From the NCBI RefSeq assembly GCF_024679095.1, contig NC_066553.1:8491030-8555029 (forward strand): DNA of 64,000 bases, given 5' to 3'. This document shows positions 1-14,082 of the stretch, piece after piece. Origin of the DNA: Eriocheir sinensis (taxonomy: Eukaryota > Arthropoda > Malacostraca > Decapoda > Varunidae). How positions within the stretch are numbered: position 1 is the stretch's first letter; each line of letters starts with the position of its first letter. The translations under genes and the position numbers were made by a program. The notes beneath the pieces were generated by a model. The model had not been told where the DNA came from, ran no database searches, and saw only the letters and a program-made list of their open reading frames with translations.

Positions 1-1448
1 ATCCTGGAACACATGCCTCCTAGCTTTCATTTTAAATATCCACCTCATTGTATTTACCATATCATGCTTGAATATTTCATTATCGTCAGTTGATATAGTG
101 TTTTCACAGCCTTGTTTTGAAAGAGTGAGTTTGTTAGCTGTAGAATGATGTGTGTAGGTATAAATGCAAAAAGTTAGTGGGTAGCTGAGTTTTTCTGCAT
201 ATTTTGTCACTGCAGCAGCAATTTTTGTTTTAAATACTAGTATTGAGAGGAAAAAGGTTTCCATTATGTCACCAAAATTCATCATTAATACAGTAATTGA
301 TTTTTTTTTCTTATTCAAGGTACTGATCCTCTTAACTTACATTGCAGTGCTATGATGGAAACAAATTGATGCATTTTCATTGCATTTTACCACAGAAATA
401 TTTTTGTCAGAACACTCCACAAAAAAAAAAGTTAATTAATAAGGTTATAAAAATATTTGTAAGGTAAATGTAAAACCACTTTTCATTTCTTATGTTGTAT
501 GTTTTTACAATGTTCCCATGTGTTAGTGATGTCACCTCATTGTTGATGCCACCTCAGTGGTACTCTTCACTCAGGTCACCACACCACCCACCACACTTCA
601 TCATCATCCATGATCCAAAGTATGGTAATAGGTTTGCTCTTGGCCTTGAAATATCTTTAGGGGACCGTCTGCTGAAAATATTTGGAATAAAAAACAAAAA
701 AAACAATGTTCTGAAAAATTCTTGCGTTTTCGTGTATCTTTCGACCTCCTTGTTACAAAGTTTTATGGCAAAATTTGCAAAAGTGAAAAAGTTATGGCAC
801 TTTCCCCTCCCTCCTCCCCAATCCAGTGGCATGTCACACTGCATTGGCATACACTCACACACTGGATTTTTTTTGTGTGTGTATGTGTGTGTGAAAAAAA
901 TACCAAAAATATTCCCTCATATTGTGTTCACTGGCATATAGAAACATCTGATAACCCTGCTCGCATGCATATAAAGCTACTGAGTGACTCGGCAGACAGT
1001 CGTCAACGCATGTTCGGAATAGATCCAGACATCATACAGTCCATGAGGGTAGGAGAGTAGGAAACATAGCAAGTTATTTACAAAAAGAAGCAAGCCAAGA
1101 AGAAACTAAAGTTCAGCATGGAGTATGAAACAGGAGGACATTAGCAAACCTGGCGACAGTGAGGGAGGTTGTGCCACCTAATTCCTTTGCCTTCGAGCAA
1201 ATAATACCTTGCAAATGGGGGTACCAGGTACAAGCTAAATCTCTAAAATGCCATGTGAATACCATATACAATAGTATTCCCCAATGACTCCATGAATGAT
1301 ATAGACATACATGAATGATGTTGGTTTGCAGAGAAGCAAAATACTCGCTGGAGTGGAAGGGAAAGTAGTCTTCTGGGTTTTCTTGCCAATATCTCGGTCC
1401 TGCCTTTCTTGTTCTTTTTGATATTCCTGCGTAACCTTTTAACCGATT

Positions 1449-1542
<94 letters not shown>

Positions 1543-2970
1543 AAAAGTAAGTTGGCAATTTTTTGCATTACAAAGGTTTTACCATCAAGTCAGTATATCT
1601 TAATAAATTAGCAATATATTCTAGACAAAAATATAAATAAAAAAAATAATACACTAAAATATAAAGGAAAGTTATAAATCTGTCTTGTGCAATCTTTTGA
1701 GAATTGTACAAAGTTTATTTGGTATTTTTTTCATCATAATTGTCTCATGCATAACAGAAATATCACATTTTCAATTAAAAAAAAAAAAAAATAGTTAATT
1801 ATTGTGCAATTCTTGTGAAACCTGGCACAGAATATCTCTTTACTGGCTTACTTGACAATCGGTTAATAATTAGCGAATTTCTATTTTTGTCAGACGGTCC
1901 TCTTAATATGCTGTTGCTTCATTATAAAAATGCTGCAAATTTGTTATTCTAAATTGGTAATCAGTGGATTTATGCTGATATCTTTCATTATCTCTAGTGT
2001 AAGTGAATTTTGTGAAGGCCAAACTGTTTTAGAGTAATTCTGTAGGATTTTCATAATGCTGCAAGAAAGTAAACCCTTAGCGCAAAAGCTTTGGTCAAAA
2101 TTGAGAAGGCACATTTGTTTATGGGTGGTCACCACTGTAAATATCTACAATACATGTCATCCTTTATTATTGGTATGTACATGCTGAGGCCTGAACTTTT
2201 GCAGTTAAATTACTTTGCTGAGTTTAATCTGTGATGCATGGTTGTAGTGCAAGATTGGAGATGACTTGTTAGGGGTAAAGAAATATGTTATGCAGATGTA
2301 TCTGAATATGATAGTTTAAAGCATTTGATAAAAGATGTTTGGTACTTCAAAGATTGGGTCTGTTGTAGTAAGGAGGAGGCTCGCCCACACCTGTCACATG
2401 AAATTCCCAGTTACCATAAAACAACAGTGGGGTTTGGAAGTCACTGCAGGTTCACCCCCCCCCCCCCCCCCAACTTTTTTTGTTAAAATGTTTAAAGTAG
2501 GACAGTCTATACATATGTCAGAGGAGTCTACAGTTGTGTTGTGAAAAAAAAAAAAAAATAGATGAATGTAAGAAGCTGCAATGAATATGGTCTGCACGGT
2601 GCAGGTAAAGTAGGAGATTTTAAAGAATTGAAGAGCCTTTTTTTCAGTGGTGGAGTTAATGTAGTGTACATGTGCCTTAGGATACAATTTAATTCTTTAC
2701 CCTTCAACCGTATGAAAGAATCAGGAAACAAGTATTTTTAGATATGTTAAGCTTCTTCTCCTCTTTTGAAATTATAATTTATTTAATTCTTTACTGACTT
2801 TATGGCAAAGGAAGCAGTGTAATTGCATCTGCTGTCTACTATAGTAATATTACTAAATGTAACACTTTCTTTTGTTCAGTGAATGATAGTATATATTCTG
2901 AATGTAGCCTGACATAATTTTGCCAGAAAAATATACTTGGCTCCCTGATCCTGTTCACAAGGTGGGAGGG
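1..2970. other. AT-rich intergenic DNA, no gene recognised
   Basis: I see no coding exon with supporting similarity here. The open frames around 492-1060 have no recognisable domain and overlap low-complexity T-rich and (GT)n sequence. The stretch contains an (AT)n microsatellite at about 1450-1540 and scattered homopolymers. Confidence 0.5.
1450..1540. repeat. (AT)n microsatellite
   Basis: About 45 uninterrupted AT units. The poly-Ile/Tyr open frame across it is an artefact of the repeat. Confidence 0.97.
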
Positions 2971-3642
2971 TTAACCCTTAAAGCGCGGGTGTTGACAAGA
3001 GTCGACAGCTGGTGCCTGGACTCAAACCGCGGGTGTCGACAATAGTCGACAAGGCATTTTTTGACTTAGCTCGCCGTCAAATTTATTTTGTTTATGCTGA
3101 AGTAGGGTAAGCATGTCGTTTTCTTTCAAACAGACCCAACCATGCTCTCTTGACTAATTATTGGTCAGTGTATGACTTGTGTAAGCTTTGAAATGATGTC
3201 TGCTAGACATCCCACCTCTTCTCACCTTCCAATGAATTCCATCCACAAGATGGGGGCCCTTTGACCTCAATACCCATCAAGGGGATCAAGAAGGCCTAGA
3301 AGTTAAGTTATTTTGGGATGTGGTTCACATAAACTGTATAAAAGTTATGCTTCTTATTACTAAATCATAGAAGGGAAGTCCACTCAGGGTGGAAAACTGT
3401 CTATAAAAATGTGTTCTCAGTGATCCTACTTCAATATTCCGTACGCGCTCTACCAAAGGTCATATAGTCTTCAACTTAACGTCAATAAACAGTTAAGGGT
3501 ATGTACTTTACAATGGTACTTCATTCAGTTACGTGAGTTAAGTAGAAGTGAAGGTATGAAAGGTTGAAGTGAGGTATGTTTTTGCCTCTATGCCCGTGTG
3601 GGAGGACAGGCATGCAAAATAACCCCGCGCTTTGAGGGTTAA
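2971..3642. mobile_element. TTAA-flanked piggyBac-type non-autonomous element
   Basis: The element lies between TTAA at 2971-2974 and TTAA at 3639-3642. The left end reads CCCTTAAAGCGCGGG and the right end, reverse-complemented, reads CCCTCAAAGCGCGGG, a 15-bp terminal inverted repeat with one mismatch. A TTAA target duplication with ends beginning CCC is typical of piggyBac elements. Just inside the left end, TGTYGACAAKAGTCGACA-like motifs are repeated. I see no transposase frame in its roughly 660 bp, so it is probably mobilised in trans. Confidence 0.8.
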
Positions 3643-6050
<2,408 letters not shown>

Positions 6051-6051
6051 A

Positions 6052-6176
6052 TTAGCACACATACATACACACACACACAGCCTCAGGTTCCTTCCAGGAA
6101 GGTACTGGCTGGCATTCATGAGTCCAGCGCATTATCAGACTGTGGACAAATTACACACACACACACACACACATAC
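6052..6176 (+). repeat. 3' fragment of a tRNA-derived SINE ending in (AC)n
   Basis: The segment with GGCTGGCATTCATGAGTCC ends in AAATTACACACAC. The same body and tail occur on the minus strand at about 44385-44470 (GGCTGGCAATCACAAGTCC, then GAATTACACACAC). Only the 3' part is present; the microsatellite is the element tail. Confidence 0.65.
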
Positions 6177-6182
6177 ATGCAA

Positions 6183-6437
6183 TGTTGCGTTAGCTCAGTG
6201 GACTTAGGCTCTGGCCTGTCCAGCTCCAGCCCAGCAGGCTGAGTTTCAACCTCCGCTCGGGCTGAGATTTTTCCGCTGACGAGGATTGATTACTGTCCCC
6301 CCTTAAGCAAGGGGGATGGGGTGTGTGGTGTGTGAAGGTCCCAGCAGTACCCAGAGGTCAATTCAAATAAGCCTTGCTCGAATCAGGAGGGTACTTGCTT
6401 GTGATGATGAGTTCAGCTTGTGATCAGGCCGTGGTGA

Positions 6438-6484
<47 letters not shown>

Positions 6485-6490
6485 ACACAC
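6183..6490 (+). repeat. tRNA-derived SINE with (AC)n tail
   Basis: The 5' part has a tRNA-like internal promoter: an A-box-like stretch in GCGTTAGCTCAGTGGACTT at about 6185 and a B-box-like GAGTTTCAACCTC at about 6241. The body runs through a CCCCCCTTAAGCAAGGGGG hairpin near 6297 and ends GTGGTGAATTACACACAC at 6431. That ending is shared with the SINE on the minus strand at 46.9-47.2 kb. It is not a functional tRNA because no acceptor stem closes around the two boxes. Confidence 0.8.
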
Positions 6491-7460
6491 AAGGTGTAAG
6501 TGTGGGGTTTAAGTTGTGGTGAGGAGTTTAGAAATTCACTGCCAATGCCAAGAGGAGTGCGTGGTTGTGCTTATTCCTACACATTTTTCATCCTCATCAG
6601 TAACATCTTTTAACTAGACTAAGCAGCTGAAGTCACCTGCCCTTTTGCCAGGGTTGTAGGAGAATGTTACTTCCACTTGACGGTGCCCTAGCCGAGGCTT
6701 CAACACCTGGTCATCACATCTGGAGTCAGCCTCACTATTACCATAAAGTAATGATCTTTGACCCAAGAGGTGTATGTACTTCAACCTTCATCACAGAAAC
6801 TTCATAAGCATATAAACTGTTGGTTTTATTTTATTCTCTAATGATGTAAATCTTAGTGTCAGAATACCATAGTGGTGCTCTTAACATTTCAAGGAATTTG
6901 ACCTAATTTGGTGCACCCTGAACATCCATAATTGCTATGTTTAGTTAGTTCATTTTACTTTCATCCAGAGTCCATTTAATGTGGAGTGTTCTCAATTTTT
7001 GTCAGTAACATTTAGTATGCCTGTGTAACTTATGCTGGCATTAAATTCTTATATTTTGCAGTTATGCTAGTGGTCTACTTGAGGTGGAATCCTAAATAAA
7101 TTAACATAATGAATGCTGGCTTCCTTTTTTGGAAAAAAAATAGTTTCCTAAGTTTTAAGATTAGATAATTTTGACTTTAGTTTGGGGACTCAAGTTAAGA
7201 TTTATGGTTTTCAGCTTATGAATTACCATTGGCATTTGGAAGACATGTTCCAGATAAACTAGATTGGAAGGAAATATGTTTCCATTACATTGTAACATAT
7301 ATATGCACTTCTACTCCAGAACAGGCTTTTTAGAAATTGTTGATGCCAAATTTGATTTTGTACAATGTTTTTGGCAATCAATTTGTTTTGATTCCTTATT
7401 TATGTACATTTCTTGCATTTCTTTTGCCTGTGATCATGTGTCAGGGCAGTTGTGGACATA

Positions 7461-7625
7461 GGGCCGTATTACAAGTCAAACCCGTGAAGTTTCGGGTCCC
7501 TACAAAGGTCAGTTTAGGGGCTGTATTACAAGTCCAATCCGAGAAGTTTCGGGTCCCTACAGAGTTATTCATCCCGACCTTTGTAGGGACCCGAAACTTC
7601 TCGGATTTGACTTGTAATACGGCCC
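7461..7625. mobile_element. palindromic MITE-like element
   Basis: The left end GGGCCGTATTACAAGTC and the right end GACTTGTAATACGGCCC are exact inverse complements. Inside, the GAAGTTTCGGGTCCCTAC motif occurs twice in direct orientation and once inverted. The trinucleotide ATA sits on both outer sides (7458-7460 and 7626-7628), a possible 3-bp target duplication. There is no coding capacity. Confidence 0.75.
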
Positions 7626-8304
7626 ATAGTGTCATGAAGTGAGAAAATACTACACAAAATGGTGTAAATTATAATTGTGACTGTTTTGTAATGGCAGGGT
7701 TTGAAAATCATTATGATTATCACATTGTGTATCTGAAGTTTAACATATAACCGACTGCTGTGTGCTAGTTTTAAGTGAAAGGAGTTTTGTAAGGTCGCTC
7801 CCAAAGCTGGCAACAACTTATTACATGGAGCAGTTTTGAAAGTCTCCATTTACCCACCTCATCTCTGAGGAGAGCATCATCCAACTGTGGTGTGTAACTG
7901 AGAAACTCAATAAAATTTTTTTACAGGATATTTTCAATTCTAGTCGACCTTTGCTCTTCGGATAAGTTCTTACATAATTTACCTTGAGATGACATCTAGG
8001 GACTGGAAAAGATATGCCCACAAATACCTGAAATGAAGATGATTGATTTTTTTTATTCTAATGGAGGATTTTTTATTTTATTTTTTTATTTATTTAATTT
8101 ATTATTTTTTTTTATGCAGCAATGAGTGTGATTATCTTCAATAGAAATTCAGTCTTTGTAGAATCAGCAGATACCCATCTACCTAAAAGCCCTAATGCAT
8201 CTTGTACTTCACATTGATACCTTCTGCTTTCTTGGAAGCCACATTTAAGTGCACTCATTATCAGCCCATATACTCGTTTTAAGTTGCTTTTTTTTTCTGT
8301 TGGT

Positions 8305-8905
8305 AACCCGTGTTGGTAAAGATTCGTATTAGGTCCGTGCCAGTATCTCATTACCTACCTTATGAAACATCAGTATTTCTTCATATGTCTTTTCTACAAA
8401 CCTTCAACAGTCATGGAAACGCTTTGAAAATCCAATTCCAGGACTTTTTTTTTACTCTTGAAAATAGGGGATAATGTTTACGAAAGCGCGTCGCCTCCTC
8501 TGGTGCTGGCCGCGGCGACGCTGCAGCCGCCGCAGCCGCAAAATAGCTCGCAGAGGGCTTAGGGTCGGGGAGCATATTTAAACTACTCCAACCGAACTTT
8601 ACGACCTACTAACGGGGGGGCTGCGCCCCCCTCGACCCCCCCCTCACGTTTATGTGACTTATTTCAGCGAGGAGGTATTTCTCGCAACACCCGCCGCGGC
8701 CAGCGCCAGAGGAGGCGACGCGCTTTCATAAACATTATCCCCTATTTTCAAGAGTAAAAAAAAAGTCCTTGAATTGGATTTTCAAAGCGTTTCCATGACT
8801 GTTGAAGGTTTGTAGAAAAGATATATGAAGAGATACTGATGTTTCATAAGGAAGGTAATGAGATACTGGTACGGACCTAAATCGAATCCTAACCCCCGTG
8901 TTTAT
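8305..8905. mobile_element. large foldback element with ~200-bp inverted arms
   Basis: Roughly 8305-8510 is inverted at 8696-8905. For example, the CAACAGTCATGGAAACGC side is mirrored by GCGTTTCCATGACTGTTG, and GAAAGCGCGTCGCCTCCTCT by AGAGGAGGCGACGCGCTTTC. The GC-rich centre (8511-8695) holds a G/C-run core near 8615-8645. A related copy of the central part at 59.66-59.86 kb is the one interrupted by the hAT element there. Confidence 0.85.
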
Positions 8906-8923
8906 TGTATTTCATATCCCCCC

Positions 8924-8927
<4 letters not shown>

Positions 8928-8959
<32 letters not shown>
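8928..8959. repeat. (CT)n microsatellite
   Basis: About 15 TC units directly after the foldback element. Confidence 0.9.
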
Positions 8960-8961
<2 letters not shown>

Positions 8962-9289
8962 AAACAGGGTTTACAAAAGATTGTGCTAAAGTTGAAGGTT
9001 TTAAGTTTCATCTATCTATAGCTATATACAAGATTACACATAGTGAGTTACTGCCTAGAGGTCCTAAGCCAGCTGTTCACCTCCCACTTGAAGTCTTGAA
9101 GTGACACACGATGGTGGAGGTCGGTGTGGCGAACAAGCTGGTTCCACAGGCGGCTGTAGTGGGGCTGGAAGGAGCGGAAGTGGTGTTCTGTCCTAGAGAA
9201 GGGTACAACCACTTGTTCCTGCATGTGGGGTGCTGCTCGGGTGGAGTGTATGGGGCTTGGGGGCGCGTGGAGCTTGAGAGCTTCTTCTT

Positions 9290-9815
9290 CTTCGGGATTT
9301 ACCCCCTAAAAAGGGGGAACGGGCCTTTGTCCGTAGACGGCCCGTCGCAGGGGGGAACCCGCCGCTGGCGTGCGGCGGGTGTGGGGAAGCCTCCGCCGCC
9401 GCCACAGCCACGGGTAGAAGCCGGCGAGCAGCGACGGAGGCACGGGCCCTCCGAGCAATGCAAGCTCGTTGCGGGTCTAGGGACGCCTCCGCCGCCGCCA
9501 CAGCCACGGGTAACAGCCGGCGAGCAGCGACGGAGGCACGGGCTCTCCGGGCAGGCGCCCAGTAGACACCCGTAGCGGTGCACGGGCGAGCAGCCGACCG
9601 GTCGACTTGACTGCCGCGGTGGGGCCCTAAGCGAGGATAACCAGGCGGGTCAACCACGCCGCCGCAGAAGGACCCCCCAGCTGCTCGCCCGAGGACGAGG
9701 AGTGCTGGCGTTCCATTGTTGAGAGCTGCCAGGTGGGGGGGGTGTTTAGGTTGTGTGCCTTGAACATTACACACAGGCCTGCCAGGGAGCCACGCGCGTG
9801 CTGAGGACCTGTGCG

Positions 9816-9818
<3 letters not shown>
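9290..9818. repeat. GC-rich repeat of unknown class, with an internal tandem duplication and a (TA)n tail
   Basis: This block is far more GC-rich than its neighbours and ends directly in a long (TA)n tract. A unit of about 95 bp is duplicated: CCGCCGCCGCCACAGCCACGG occurs near 9391 and again near 9487, each followed by GCCGGCGAGCAGCGACGGAGG. Long frames on both strands are a by-product of low stop-codon density in GC-rich DNA. A retroposed element with a microsatellite tail is my inference. Confidence 0.55.

Positions 9819-9901
<83 letters not shown>
9819..9901. repeat. (TA)n microsatellite
   Basis: About 41 TA units immediately following the GC-rich repeat. Confidence 0.97.
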
Positions 9902-9905
<4 letters not shown>

Positions 9906-10499
9906 ATATTTGGTATCAACAGAAAGCAAATTAAATGTATTATTCATAAATGGGAAGAAATAGGGTTGAATACTAAATAAAATAAAATAAAATAAAATAA
10001 CATGTATAATAAGGCACCTAATATAGGTTGATTTATATAGTGAAATGATTATATAAAAATAGTAACTTTTTATATAGATATCTTAAAATTATTTCATTAC
10101 AAGATAGTCAACATATTGAAGTGTTCATATATGAATTCTTATGCAGATATATTAATTTTTGTGTCGTCAGGAAGGTTTTTCGTCGCGGCGCGTGAAATGA
10201 GTCAGATTCGGTGAATTTTCGTCGCGACTTCTGGTCAAGCTCGAACAAAAACTACTGAAACTAGGAAGGCGTGCTTGGTGGCAAATGAAAGCTATATTAA
10301 TACAGATTAATAATCAGAAAAAAATTGGTAAGCACTAAATAAATAAATAAAAAGTTATAAGGCAAAAACTAGGACGTGTCCAAATCGCGGCAAAAGGGCC
10401 GAAAAACAGGCTATTTGTGACGTGTGAACATGTTGGAGATAAAGGTTACCACATGGAGAAACAGTTAATGAGGATTACTTCTGAAAAAAAGATATGTGA

Positions 10500-11126
10500 G
10501 TGTCATAATCAACAATAAATTATAAGTTGTGCTGACCATCTAGCAGTAAAAGTGAATAAAGCCAATAAATTAGTGGGATTAATTAGGAGAACCTTTGTTG
10601 CATTGGATGCTGAGATATTTAAACCCTTGTTTAGTTCATTGGTAAGACCACATATAGAATATGCCAATTAAGTATGGAGTCCTTACCTGGTGAAAGACAT
10701 TGAAATGGTGGAAAACGTTCAGCGAACGGCTACTATAGGATGGTACCTGAACTTATATAGAGGACTTATCTACGAAGAGAGAATGAGGAAACTACGCAGA
10801 GACCTTGGCTGAGACTACCGATCGACACCAGCGTAATATAAAAGAGCACGGGGAGATCTAACTGAGGCCTACAAGATTATCACTGGGAAATATGATAATG
10901 CATGTAGCGAAGGAATATTGAAACTTAAGAGAAGAAACCCTGCAGCAGCAGGGGGAATTCACTGAAACTTTTTAAGTCAAGATCACGGTTGGATGTAAGA
11001 AAGTATGCTTTCCCAAGTAGAGTACGTGGTAAACAACTGCATGGAATCAACTGCCTGAGTGGGTGGTGACGTGGCAGCAACCTCAGTTTACCTGCAACAA
11101 TAAACTATCAATCAATCAATCAATCA
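10500..11126 (+). mobile_element. decayed LINE, 3' end of reverse transcriptase
   Basis: The plus-strand frame reads KANKLVGLIRRTF, then LVRPHIEYAN, then a stop followed by VWSPYLVKDIEMVENVQRTA. This is the conserved tail of many animal non-LTR reverse transcriptases. Stops and frame breaks interrupt it. The copy ends in (AATC)n at about 11105-11125, a typical simple-repeat LINE tail, so it is a dead 5'-truncated copy. Confidence 0.8.
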
Positions 11127-11135
11127 GTATCTGTA

Positions 11136-11281
11136 AGTGTAGTGCTGCGGCGGGCTGATGAGCGAGCCGCCTCCCATAACCCATTGAGCGAATGGGGTAC
11201 CTCTTTGGCCAAAGAGGTACCCCATTCGCTCAATGGATTATGGGAGGCAGCTCGCCCATCAGGGCGTCGCCGCACTACACT
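11136..11281. mobile_element. near-perfect 146-bp palindrome, MITE-like
   Basis: AGTGTAGTGC at the left is matched by its inverse at the right, and the two ~73-bp arms meet at TTTGGCCAAA near 11208. There are only a few mismatches in the arms. It lies between a LINE tail and the CpG-rich region and has no coding capacity. Confidence 0.8.
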
Positions 11282-11299
11282 ACAGTCTTTATTTCTAGG

Positions 11300-12225
11300 C
11301 AAAATATGATGCTTTTTATTATCTGGTGGGTTTGTCAGTTCAAGCTTGGCGGGCCGGGCGGCCGCCGTGATTGGCGCGGGGGTGGGCGTCCCGCTGCGCC
11401 GAGCCGAGGGAAAGAAAAGGAGACACGAAAAGCATACCAAACGACCTTCAGAATGCTCCTCAAAAGTGGGAAGACGTTGAAAATCCAAGAAAAAGTCCCC
11501 AAAAAGAATTTAAAAGCACTACATGTGTAAAGAAGAGGAGGAGGAAAGTGGGGTCCAGGAGGGAGGAAGAGTAGGAGAAGCAGGAGGGAGGAGGAGGAAG
11601 AGCGGGATCCAGCAGCAGGAGGGAGGGAGGAGGAGGAAGAGCGGGATCCAGCAGCAGGAGGGAGGGAGCGGGAGGGAGGAGGAGGTAGGACGGAGAGAGA
11701 CGCCATGTTTGCTTTGTGTGGGCCAGGCAGAGAGATGAGTGCCCGGCGGTTGTGTCAGCTTTAACGGCGGAACAAAGTAAGTCAGCGGCAGGTAGCGCAG
11801 TGCCATAGCTCAACAGTCACACCTGGATGGCCCTGATGCCCATCCCGCCACCTAAACGTCGGAGATACGCTAGAAAATCGGAAAAATAACAGTCGGCTTG
11901 GTGACGCCTGTGTAGTGGCGACGCGCGGCCTCACAGCGCAGCCCCGACCCTCCGCTCGCCCCGTACAGCCTTTCTTCCGTACTTTGGCCTGCTGGGGAGT
12001 CACATTTTGCAGGGTTCTGAAGACAGTACGTGAGGGCAGGGCAGGTGGAGGCGTCAGTGGTGGCGGGGACGGGGTGGCAGGACGCTCCCTTTGTGCCGCC
12101 GCCTCCGCCATCAGCCCCCCTCCATCCTCTCGGCGCCCCTGCCATCACCGAGGCGCCAGCGTGTCCCTCCTCCCTCGCCCTCCCAGCATGCTGTGTGTGT
12201 AATGCAAGGCTGGTTTTTTTTTAAA
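11300..12225 (+). promoter_or_regulatory. CpG-rich region, candidate promoter of the BTB zinc-finger gene
   Basis: After AT-rich surroundings this stretch is strongly GC/CpG-rich, with runs such as CGGGCGGCCGCCGTGATTGGCGCGG near 11353 (including the CCAAT-box reverse complement ATTGG). It precedes the first coding exon of the plus-strand BTB gene by about 4.8 kb, which fits a promoter with an untranslated first exon. Protein frames on both strands here are Pro/Ser/Gly-rich artefacts of composition. Assignment to the BTB gene is inference from position and strand. Confidence 0.45.
11510..11776 (+). other. candidate untranslated first exon ending at GTAAGT
   Basis: The GC-rich purine stretch ends at ACAAA|GTAAGT, with the donor at 11777-11782, an ideal 5' splice site. 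The nearest suitable downstream acceptor is TTTCAG at 16589-16594, directly before the BTB start-codon exon. The start of this exon cannot be set from sequence, so the left coordinate is nominal. Transcript data would be needed to confirm it. Confidence 0.35.
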
Positions 12226-14082
12226 GGCCTGTGGTCGGTATTTAAGACGCTTTCTTCTCGTACATCAATCATTTTTAAAGTCCAGAAAAGAAGTTAACTG
12301 TCGGATGATATTGACTGTGGTAACCATCTCTTGCGAAGCTAATACTTACAGTATGGATTCATTTTAGGTCCCTGAATGCAGTGCAGTAATAAATGATTTT
12401 CGGGAAATAGAAGGAGGGGTCGTTGGGTGCGAAGCACCCCTGCTAAGGGGGTCGAGGGGGATCCCGTTAGGTAGATTAAGGGAAAGTTTATTTATTTAAA
12501 GTTTCCTCTATTAATATTAAAATCATGTTCAGATACTATGGTCCATTAAAAATCATCGTAAGGTCAGGTCAGTTACCAGTTTTCCAAGATAGAGTTTAAA
12601 AAGATCAAAAAAAATACAGTTTTCGTTTTATGTTTAAATTTTGCTAAGTAGTTGTTTTGTGTTGCGAAATATTTACAGCCATAGGTTTCGCTATCGTATT
12701 TTCATGTAAATCGTAATTTTTAACAAAAATTACCAAAAACACTCAAAACCAAAATCTAAAAAAATTTTTCAAAAAAATTATCTTTCAAAATGTTCAAACA
12801 CCTAAACTAAATGTGTAGTGAGAAAATGTTCCAGTTGTATTTTTTTCTGATTTTTTTTGTTTATTTTTTTCTTTTTTTTTAAAAGTTTTTTACATATTTT
12901 GTTAGTTATTGCATTTTTTTATTAGTTATTGCATTTATTTATATTACATTTATTTATTTACTACATTTTTTACACATATATATTACTAATACAACATATA
13001 CTACAAATATGTATAATATCAAATAGTTACAATTTATAAATATAATGTATTCTCAATGCGTATTTCGTTTCCTTTCTCCAGTGAGTTGATGGATGACTGA
13101 GTGATGATTCATTGGTTGATGATTCTTGGCGCTGGGGTGTGCTCAGGGGGGTCCTCACTTGTCTTCATGTTCTTGGGTGTGTTTTTTTTGTTGAGGGCTC
13201 CACTTTTTACAAAGACACGCCTTCCCTCAACTCAAAAGATACATATTCTACACTCATACTATGCCAGCATGTAGCGTGTCCCCTTTCTTCTTCCTCTCTT
13301 TTCTTCTTCTTCTTTTCTTTTCTTTTATCGTATTATCCCACCATATCAAAAAGCCTACAGCAGAAAAATAACAGCATAAACCCTTGTGTACAAGATTTAA
13401 AAGTCACCCCAGTGCTCTTGTGGCGTCCCTTCCTTTAAAAGTTTTTTCCCCGCCGCCCCCATGTTCTCCTTAGTCATATATTTTTTTTTAGTTTTTCCTC
13501 TGAAATATAAAAAAAAAAAAAAAGTATTCTTGACCCCATTTTTCCATTCCAGCTGTTCCGCCCCCCCTTAAGTTAGGTTGGGATAATTTAAATTCAACCG
13601 ACATGCAGTGTGGGCCGACGGAAATATGCAGTGTGGGATGGGACAAGGTGGCAGTGGGGGTGGGTCCACTACGTGGGCTAGTGGTGGGAGTGGGACAGCA
13701 ACGGGTGCACCTCAGGCATTGAAAAAATGATTTAGTGATTTCTAGAAAAAATAAAATACTATTTCCTTAATTAAAAGCATATTTTGTCCAGAAATAATCA
13801 TTCAGTCTCAAAACTTGTAGGCTACCCTCTTCTGAATAATCCCCAATGCTTCCCCCCCACCCCCCTCATGATTATGTTCATTGTGCAGAAATTTTGTCAA
13901 ACTACCTCCAGGGTCATAAAACTACCCCTGGAGATACCCACAAATCCTACGAAAGCCTTGTTAAATGTATGTGCTTGGCTGCCAAAATGTTTGAGAATGT
14001 GACCCTATATCTCCTTCCCCGGCACAGTTGTCACAGGGAGGCCTTAGTAGTAAGACAGTGATATAGGTTTTAATCCCTAAAG
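12226..14082. other. intron or intergenic AT-rich DNA, no gene seen
   Basis: Low-complexity A/T runs dominate 12500-13050. No exon with domain evidence was found. If 11510-11776 is the first exon, this lies in the first intron. Confidence 0.4.

Noticed and set aside
492..1060. Protein-coding gene from the overlapping open frames here
   Set aside because: Frames are short, contain homopolymer- and (GT)n-derived residues, and show no domain, splice context or consistent frame.
9111..9774. Genes on both strands of the GC-rich block
   Set aside because: Long frames on opposite strands over the same GC-rich tandem unit are expected from low stop-codon density; the residues are Pro/Ala/Arg low complexity.
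11335..12148. Minus-strand Ser/Pro/Leu-rich protein
   Set aside because: The frames come from the purine-rich repeats (GGAGGAGGA) of the CpG-rich block; no domain and several equally long alternatives.
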